Positions 59,007 through 64,000 of a DNA stretch of 64,000 bases are shown in pieces (within the stretch, counting starts at the first letter, position 1; each line of letters begins with the position of its first letter). Where the stretch lies: NCBI RefSeq assembly GCF_035590735.1, contig NZ_CP141595.1:1955001-2019000 (forward strand), written 5' to 3'. Both the position numbers and the translations under genes were made by a program. Under the pieces are notes generated by a model that saw only the letters and a program-made list of their open reading frames with translations, was not told the DNA's origin and ran no database searches. This DNA comes from Rossellomorea aquimaris. Lineage in GTDB: Bacteria > Bacillota > Bacilli > Bacillales > Bacillaceae_B.

Positions 59007-59873
59007 ATGGCTACCTTTAAAGATTTTAGAAATAATGTTAAACCCAACTGGTGTCCTGGGTGTGGTGACTTCTCTGTACAAGCCGCGATTCAAAGGGCAT
59101 CGGCAAATGTAGGGCTGGATCCTGAACAATTGGCTGTCGTATCCGGAATCGGTTGTTCCGGACGTATATCAGGCTACATTAACTCGTACGGTTTTCATGG
59201 TATTCACGGACGTTCCCTGCCTATCGCTCAAGGATTGAAAATGGCTAATAAGGAATTAACCGTCATCGCATCAGGTGGGGACGGAGATGGGTTTGCCATC
59301 GGCCTTGGTCATACGATCCATGCAATTCGTCGAAATGTAGATGTCACATACATCGTTATGGATAACCAGATTTATGGGCTGACAAAAGGACAAACCTCTC
59401 CTCGTTCGTCATCTGGTTTTAAGACAAAGTCAACGCCTCAGGGAAGCATAGAGCCAGCACTGGCACCGATGGAAATGGCACTAACAGCAGGTGCAACCTT
59501 CGTTGCTCAAAGTTTCTCTTCTGACCTGAAAGAGCTGACAGCGATAATTGAAGCAGGACTTAATCACAAAGGCTTCTCATTGATCAACGTGTTTAGTCCT
59601 TGCGTAACCTATAACAAGATCAATACGTACGACTGGTTCAAAGAGAACCTGACAAAGCTCTCTGATGTTGAAGGCTATGATCCATCTAATCGTGAACAAG
59701 CAATGAATACGCTTATGGAGAAGGATGGACTGGTGACTGGATTGATTTATCAAAACAAAGAACAGCCTTCATACCAGGACCTCGTAACCGGGTATTCTGA
59801 AGAGCCATTAAGTACACATGATTTAAAGTTAGATGAGGATAAATTTAATGAATTAGTCAAAGAATTTATGTAA
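59007..59873 (+). CDS. korB: 2-oxoacid:ferredoxin oxidoreductase, beta subunit
   Basis: 288 residues. The thiamin-diphosphate-binding subunit: NWCPGCGDFSVQAAIQRA, VVSGIGCSGRISGYINSYGFHGIHGR, and the GGDGDGFAIG...VMDNQIYGLTKGQ metal/ThDP motif. Conserved cysteines of WCPGCG and GIGCSG and later FSPCVTYN probably hold the iron-sulfur cluster. It follows korA by three bases, so the two form one operon ending at a shared terminator. Confidence 0.94.
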   Translation: MATFKDFRNNVKPNWCPGCGDFSVQAAIQRASANVGLDPEQLAVVSGIGCSGRISGYINSYGFHGIHGRSLPIAQGLKMANKELTVIASGGDGDGFAIGLGHTIHAIRRNVDVTYIVMDNQIYGLTKGQTSPRSSSGFKTKSTPQGSIEPALAPMEMALTAGATFVAQSFSSDLKELTAIIEAGLNHKGFSLINVFSPCVTYNKINTYDWFKENLTKLSDVEGYDPSNREQAMNTLMEKDGLVTGLIYQNKEQPSYQDLVTGYSEEPLSTHDLKLDEDKFNELVKEFM

Positions 59874-59879
59874 TTGAAT

Positions 59880-59913
59880 AAACCGGGCTCCTCACTTAGG
59901 TGCCCGGTTTTTT
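59880..59913. terminator. Bidirectional terminator between korB and the coiled-coil gene
   Basis: ACCGGGC / GCCCGGT with a 13-base loop, followed by TTTTTT on the + strand. One arm lies inside the last codons of the leftward gene (stop at 59892-59894), so it can serve both converging genes. Confidence 0.85.
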
Positions 59914-61058
59914 AATTTGTTGATTTCTTCAATTAAGTGAGCATTTGTGAATTGCAGGTGCTGAATTGTGTTTTCATAGCTATTCATTTTATTTTTAATT
60001 GCAGCTGATTCTTCTTCATGGAAAGTGAATACGTCTTCCTTCATAAGCTTAATGTTCTTCCTTAGTGAATGAAGGGTATTGGTATATGCCTCTTTTTCGT
60101 CTATCAGTTTTTTTAGTGATGTTTCTATTTTTTGGATATAGGCTGATTTTTCGATTTGCATTTTGGATGCCTGTTCGAGCTGAATCGCTTTGGTGGTAAG
60201 TAAGTCGTCGTAATGGGATGTAGATTCTGAAAGAATTTGCTGGACTTCATACAATTCTATTTCTCTTAAGTAAAGTTGAGCTTTTAAGGATTCGTTTTCA
60301 TCCGAAAGGTTGTAATTTTTATATTCCTCAAAGCTATTCAGTTTGAGCAAATGTTGTTTCTGTAATGAGCCCTCAATTTTCAATTCCTCAATTAGCTCCT
60401 TCAACTTAAGAAGTTCCATTTCTTTTACGTAAAGCTCATTATTTAAGAATTTATTCTGATCCGAGAGGTTATTGTTTTTATATTTCTCAAAGTTATTTAG
60501 TCTGTCTGAATTTAGTTTTTCTTCATTCCACTTAATTTTCAGCCCCACGAGGAGCTCTTCCATCTCCAGTAATTCAATTTCTTTTGAATATAACTGTTTT
60601 TCCATTTGTTGTTTATTAATCGTTAGTAATTCTTTTTCTTTTATTAGATAACTATGTGACACTTGTGATGAAATGATTTCTTTTTCAAGGGCAGTCTTAG
60701 TTAAATAGTTATGTTCGACCAGTTTTTTTACTTCTGTCGAGTAGAGGAGGTTTATTTTACGCAGTTGATCCTTTAATTGATTAATGGTATAACGAAGCTT
60801 TTTTATTTCCTTTTCTTGAGATTTGTAGGCAGATTTATATTTTATGGAAAGTTGCTCATTTTCTTCAACTTTTTTTTCAATCTGTATTCGAAAAGCTTCA
60901 TTTGATTTTTCTAGACGTTGATTTTCTTTTTTTATGGAATGGATTTCGTGGGCAAGATAGTGCTTTTCCAAGGTTGAACACTTATGTTTGTATTTCTCCA
61001 ATTCGGATTTATAATGGATTATTTGCTGTTGAAGTTGGATTGGTGAAAGATATTTCAT
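59892..61058 (-). CDS. Coiled-coil protein with 53-residue tandem repeats, unknown function
   Basis: 388 residues, not recognised. It is almost wholly charged and helical, rich in Lys, Glu and Leu in heptad-like order, with no signal peptide or membrane segment. Residues 157-209 and 210-262 are two 53-residue repeats (Y-x-K/R-E-x-E-L-L... to ...E-x-Y-K-N-x-N-L-S-D), with the start of a third at 263-277. The only cysteine is near residue 27. AAAGGAG lies about ten bases before the ATG at 61058. It is the only leftward gene in the window. A structural or scaffold role is guessed from composition only. Confidence 0.8.
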   Translation of the reverse strand: MKYLSPIQLQQQIIHYKSELEKYKHKCSTLEKHYLAHEIHSIKKENQRLEKSNEAFRIQIEKKVEENEQLSIKYKSAYKSQEKEIKKLRYTINQLKDQLRKINLLYSTEVKKLVEHNYLTKTALEKEIISSQVSHSYLIKEKELLTINKQQMEKQLYSKEIELLEMEELLVGLKIKWNEEKLNSDRLNNFEKYKNNNLSDQNKFLNNELYVKEMELLKLKELIEELKIEGSLQKQHLLKLNSFEEYKNYNLSDENESLKAQLYLREIELYEVQQILSESTSHYDDLLTTKAIQLEQASKMQIEKSAYIQKIETSLKKLIDEKEAYTNTLHSLRKNIKLMKEDVFTFHEEESAAIKNKMNSYENTIQHLQFTNAHLIEEINKLKNRAPK

Positions 61059-61133
61059 GTTTGAATACTCCTTTCTGTATGCTTTTATTATTTATATGTA
61101 CCAACCGAGGCGAAAGCTATTTGTCCATAAAAT

Positions 61134-61201
61134 AAGCCATGTAAACTTCCCAGCGTTTACATGGCTTTTATATATTTATAATTAATATCATTGCAATGAT
61201 A
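61134..61201 (-). promoter_or_regulatory. Predicted promoter with two perfect palindromes for the leftward gene
   Basis: On the - strand TTGCAA (61196-61191), a 16-base spacer and TATATA (61174-61169) form a SigA-like promoter. The -35 lies inside the 16-base palindrome TATCATTGCAATGATA (61186-61201). The start region overlaps the arms AAGCCATGTAAAC / GTTTACATGGCTT (61134-61146 and 61155-61167, perfect over 13 bp). The second could be an operator, a 5' stem or a terminator. Confidence 0.45.
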
Positions 61202-61487
61202 GGAAATCGTTCACGTTCTAATATTCATTTAAAGAGGTAGCGTAACCACTTATATGCATAGATTAAACACTTTATCATAACATTTCATTCTAATGGTAAT
61301 TTTCAAAATTTCACATATTAAATTGTTAAAGGTCCTACATTCCCCCTTTCCTTATGTTATATGATATGACGCTTAAGAAACAGGAGTACAGTCAAATGTC
61401 TATAGAATTAGCCTATTTTTTAATAGTAATCGAAAAACTATTAATAAGCCTATTATTTTTTTTTGAATAAATAGGTATTTACTCTAT

Positions 61488-61514
61488 ACCAAATTCTTTA
61501 TCGTCCATAGGATA
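61488..61514 (+). promoter_or_regulatory. SigK-type promoter of the cysteine-rich protein gene
   Basis: AC (61488-61489), a 16-base spacer, and CATAGGATA (61506-61514), a full match to CATAnnnTA. It is about 27 bases upstream of the Shine-Dalgarno. Confidence 0.6.
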
Positions 61515-61556
61515 TAGTGTGATATAAATATTCATTTAAAGGAAGGAAGGATTTTT

Positions 61557-62729
61557 TTGAAGAAGCGTAAACAAATTAGGGGTTCCCAGACTCCTACACC
61601 ATCTCCGTCTCCGATTCCACTGGATCCGAATGATTTAGCACCAGAATGTATTCGTGTAGACAAAGTATATGACTGGGTGTTCTTTGCGAACAAGTATGAG
61701 AACAAGAATTTCATTCCTGATGAAGCGTGTCGTGCAGCGGTCAGCGCGGCTCTTGCGGCAGGTCAAAGAGTAGAAGTACAAACAGCTCCGGTTGACCCAT
61801 CGGATGTAAGTGTGACTGGTACCATTCTTGAAAATGGTAATCCTGGTAGAGTCTTGATTGTTTGGACAGTACCTGTTGAAGTAACAATTCTAATCGAAGG
61901 TGTAGCAGAGTGTTCGTTTACTGTGCGTACACAATTTACCGATGAGATTATGCTTTGTGTGCCTACTGGTATCACCAATGAAAACTTAAATATCAGAGCG
62001 ACTCAAGTCATTGCCAGCTCAGGAGGAGTATTAATGGGACCTGATCCATTCGGGCCTATGATTCCTTTAAAAGTTGTTCTTTGTAAAGACGTCCAAGTAG
62101 AATATCCGGTCAAATTAGAAGTCCTGGCAAAGTTCTGTTTCCCGCGTCCTAACAATATCAGAGTCCCTGAAGAAAAACTTCGTTGTGATTTAAGCCTATT
62201 AGAGTTCCCGCGTCAATGTCCAGGGTTATTCCCGGTTGATAACTGTGAATGCCAGGCGACAGCTCTTGCAAGAAATGAAGATACTGACGCAACATTCGGA
62301 TCTGGTGCAACAGCTGATACAGTAACAGGTCTATCAACTTTAAGAGCTGAAATTTGTCAAGAGTGCTCACTTGCAGACAGTACATGGTCTTACTCTTTCA
62401 CTGATACAGAAGTAGGCCCTACTCCAGCACCGACTGCAACAGGATTCCAACCTGATTTCTCCTTTACTTTCGATCCATCATCTATCGATAGAGTAACCTG
62501 TGGTGACGATGCACTTACTGCGGTTGGAGAAGGAATTCGTTACTTTGACGGAGCACCTGAACAATTATTCTATGAACTTCAAATTTTTGATGCACCTACT
62601 GAAGGCTTCCGCTTAATCTTAAGAAATACGGCTAATGTTGTCATCTTCGATAGTGGAGTGGTAGATGCATTGGTTGAGTTTGGTGAGTGTGAAACATTTG
62701 CAGACTTACTTGGAGGCTTGGATGACTAA
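61557..62729 (+). CDS. Cysteine-rich putative spore-surface protein
   Basis: 390 residues from a TTG start six bases after GGAAGGAAGG. Not assigned to a known protein. A short basic start and a Pro/Thr/Ser stretch (SQTPTPSPSPIPLDPND, residues 10-26) precede CIRVDKVYDWVFF, a type of motif I associate with spore-envelope proteins of the SPOCS/DUF3794 kind, though this is not certain. The rest is beta-rich with 14 cysteines, including CEC and CQEC, and the C-terminus ends in acidic DD. No signal peptide or membrane helix is seen. The SigK promoter suggests late mother-cell synthesis and disulfide cross-linking at the spore surface. Confidence 0.75.
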   Translation: MKKRKQIRGSQTPTPSPSPIPLDPNDLAPECIRVDKVYDWVFFANKYENKNFIPDEACRAAVSAALAAGQRVEVQTAPVDPSDVSVTGTILENGNPGRVLIVWTVPVEVTILIEGVAECSFTVRTQFTDEIMLCVPTGITNENLNIRATQVIASSGGVLMGPDPFGPMIPLKVVLCKDVQVEYPVKLEVLAKFCFPRPNNIRVPEEKLRCDLSLLEFPRQCPGLFPVDNCECQATALARNEDTDATFGSGATADTVTGLSTLRAEICQECSLADSTWSYSFTDTEVGPTPAPTATGFQPDFSFTFDPSSIDRVTCGDDALTAVGEGIRYFDGAPEQLFYELQIFDAPTEGFRLILRNTANVVIFDSGVVDALVEFGECETFADLLGGLDD

Positions 62730-62735
62730 TTAAAT

Positions 62736-62767
62736 GAAGGAGAGAGAACTCTCTCTCCTTTTTTTTA
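62736..62767 (+). terminator. Intrinsic terminator after the cysteine-rich protein gene
   Basis: AAGGAGAGAG / CTCTCTCCTT, a perfect 10-bp stem with an AACT loop, then TTTTTT. Confidence 0.92.
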
Positions 62768-62794
62768 ACATGTAAACAAACCGTACATAAGATA
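62768..62794 (+). promoter_or_regulatory. SigK-type promoter of the right-edge coiled-coil gene
   Basis: AC (62768-62769), a 16-base spacer and CATAAGATA (62786-62794). It matches CATAnnnTA fully and has the same spacing as the site at 61488-61514. Confidence 0.6.
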
Positions 62795-62823
62795 ATACAA
62801 AGGAATTATTGGAGGTGAAAAAG

Positions 62824-64000
62824 GTGACCGAGGAGGAGTATAAGCTTAACCATGGCACAGAATATCCGGAATTAATGAATGATATTCATATGATATCTGA
62901 AGAAATACAATCTCTCTATAATCATTATTCGAAACGAATTAAAAATGTGTCGGAAGAATTGTCCAGAGAAAGGTCCAAACATCTTGTCTATCAATCAGAA
63001 ATTGCGGAAAATCATCATACCATCCTAATGCTGACAGAACAGATTGAATTTCTGCTTCAAAATATTGAAATGAAATATGAGTTAGATCTTGAACTGCAAC
63101 AGGAATTAATGAAGAAATCCCTTTCCGAAGAAACTGAATTGCCCAATGACAAAAACTTTCAGGTAGCATATAAGGAAGAAAGCATACAAGATAACTCAAA
63201 GGATGTCCATCTTGCACCTACACCAATCCCGGAAGTTAAAATATTTTATGAAAGTGCTCAAGGTTACATGAAATCACCACTCGAAAAAATTAAAAATGAA
63301 GCGATATCCTTATTAATTGAAGCGAATGAGTACTTTATGTCAGAGAAAAAAATTTTATTTGAAGTTGAGGTATATAATAACGTTTTCGTTAATCTTATTG
63401 ATTGGTTACGAATGCACCGAAAACAATACATGCGTCCAATTAAAGAAAGGTGGTATACAATAGTGTGGAAATTTTTATGGGGTAAGGAAGAGGAAAACAA
63501 TCATCCGGAAATACTGAAAAAACTTAATCTGATTGAAGAGCAATTGGTATCACATTCAATGAAATTCAATGAAGTCAAGGAGACGTTGATAAAGAGCAAT
63601 GAAAGTGAGGAAACAACCAAGAGTTATTTACAGAAAATAAGTGTATTGAACGATGAGTTAAAGAAAATCGAAGAATATTATGAGGATGAACTTCATTCAT
63701 TAAAGGATCAATTGGAAGATTATAAACAAAGAGAAAAAGACCTTGAAAAAGAAGTAAGTTTATTGAATCAAAAATATACAGGTAATCAAAAGGAAAAAAG
63801 TAATCGGGAAGCTGAAATGGAAAAGGAGTTGGATAAGCTAAAGAAAGATCTTCAATCTCGATCCAATAAGAAAAAAGAAATTTACCAAAATATGAAGCAG
63901 CAGCAGAAAAAGCAAGCTTCTCATGTTAATCCTCAGTTCGATGAATACGGCAATATACCTATGGCTTCTGAATCGAAACGTACCATGTTTAATCCCAACA
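62824..64000 (+). CDS. Coiled-coil protein, 5' part, cut by the window edge
   Basis: The frame is open for 392 codons from GTG 62824 to the end, with GGAGGTG at 62811-62817. Not recognised. Residues 1-100 are helical (NDIHMISEEIQSLYNHYSKR), then a linker, then a helical part with a Trp-rich basic segment (W194, W210, W215, W219). A long coiled coil covers about 230-370. The last residues turn polar with a DEYGNIP segment, which suggests a second domain beyond the edge. No signal peptide. The SigK-type promoter and the neighbour point to a role in spore envelope assembly, by inference only. Confidence 0.7.
   Translation, partial: MTEEEYKLNHGTEYPELMNDIHMISEEIQSLYNHYSKRIKNVSEELSRERSKHLVYQSEIAENHHTILMLTEQIEFLLQNIEMKYELDLELQQELMKKSLSEETELPNDKNFQVAYKEESIQDNSKDVHLAPTPIPEVKIFYESAQGYMKSPLEKIKNEAISLLIEANEYFMSEKKILFEVEVYNNVFVNLIDWLRMHRKQYMRPIKERWYTIVWKFLWGKEEENNHPEILKKLNLIEEQLVSHSMKFNEVKETLIKSNESEETTKSYLQKISVLNDELKKIEEYYEDELHSLKDQLEDYKQREKDLEKEVSLLNQKYTGNQKEKSNREAEMEKELDKLKKDLQSRSNKKKEIYQNMKQQQKKQASHVNPQFDEYGNIPMASESKRTMFNPN

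Larger units (their letters stand above)
61059..61556. other. Divergent gene-free stretch
   Basis: About 500 AT-rich bases between two divergent genes. It holds the - strand promoter with its palindromes (61134-61201) and the SigK-type + strand promoter (61488-61514). The middle (about 61210-61480) shows nothing I could name. Confidence 0.55.

Noticed and set aside
59892..61058. SMC or RecN-like ATPase
   Set aside because: Only coiled coil is seen; no Walker A, Walker B or signature motif is present.

Overview
The window is a stretch of chromosome from an endospore-forming, low-GC Gram-positive bacterium of the Bacillaceae. The gene order follows the classical Bacillus rpsB-to-spoVS block. 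The SpoVF (dipicolinate synthase), SpoIIIE and SpoVS genes show sporulation, and PolC, RNase J2 and RNase Y are typical Bacillota enzymes. I cannot fix the genus from sequence alone. Nearly all real genes lie on the + strand; the one clear exception is at 59892-61058.

Layout. 1-8760: end of rpsB, then tsf, pyrH, frr, uppS, cdsA, dxr, rseP and proS (translation, UMP synthesis, isoprenoid and phospholipid synthesis, intramembrane proteolysis). 8853-20863: polC and the long nusA-infB operon (rimP, nusA, rnpM, ylxQ, infB, ylxP, rbfA, truB, ribF, rpsO). 21217-26148: pnp, ylxY, mlpA, ymxH. 26463-31437: dpaA-dpaB and asd-dapG-dapA, which together make dihydrodipicolinate and turn it into spore dipicolinic acid. 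31700-37004: rnjB, tepA, ylzJ, spoIIIE. 37428-43053: a GntR/UTRA regulator (ymfC) directly followed by a BMP-type nucleoside ABC transporter (nupNOPQ), which in B. subtilis lies elsewhere; the ymfD/ymfE genes found here in B. subtilis are absent. 43749-55991: ymfF, ymfH, ymfI, ymfJ, ymfK, rodZ-like ymfM, pgsA, cinA, recA, rny, ymdB, spoVS. 56099-59873: an M19 dipeptidase and a two-subunit 2-oxoacid:ferredoxin oxidoreductase (korAB).

The right end (59880-64000) is the accessory part. It has a leftward coiled-coil gene with a 53-residue tandem repeat, a divergent gene for a 390-residue cysteine-rich protein with a Pro/Thr/Ser-rich N-terminus, and a second coiled-coil protein cut by the window edge. 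The two rightward genes each have a near-perfect SigK-type promoter (AC, 16 bp, CATAnnnTA), so I infer a late mother-cell, possibly spore-surface, locus. This is the best candidate for something undescribed in the window.

Regulation visible in the sequence: a LexA box and SigA promoter at recA, a SigA promoter before an S15-type leader at rpsO, a SigH-like promoter at spoVS, a SigK-like promoter at dpaA, a perfect palindrome in front of ymfC, a cre-like site further upstream, a CodY-like box inside the rny promoter, and hairpin terminators after most transcription units. Many genes start with TTG or GTG; starts were chosen from Shine-Dalgarno spacing and family N-termini.
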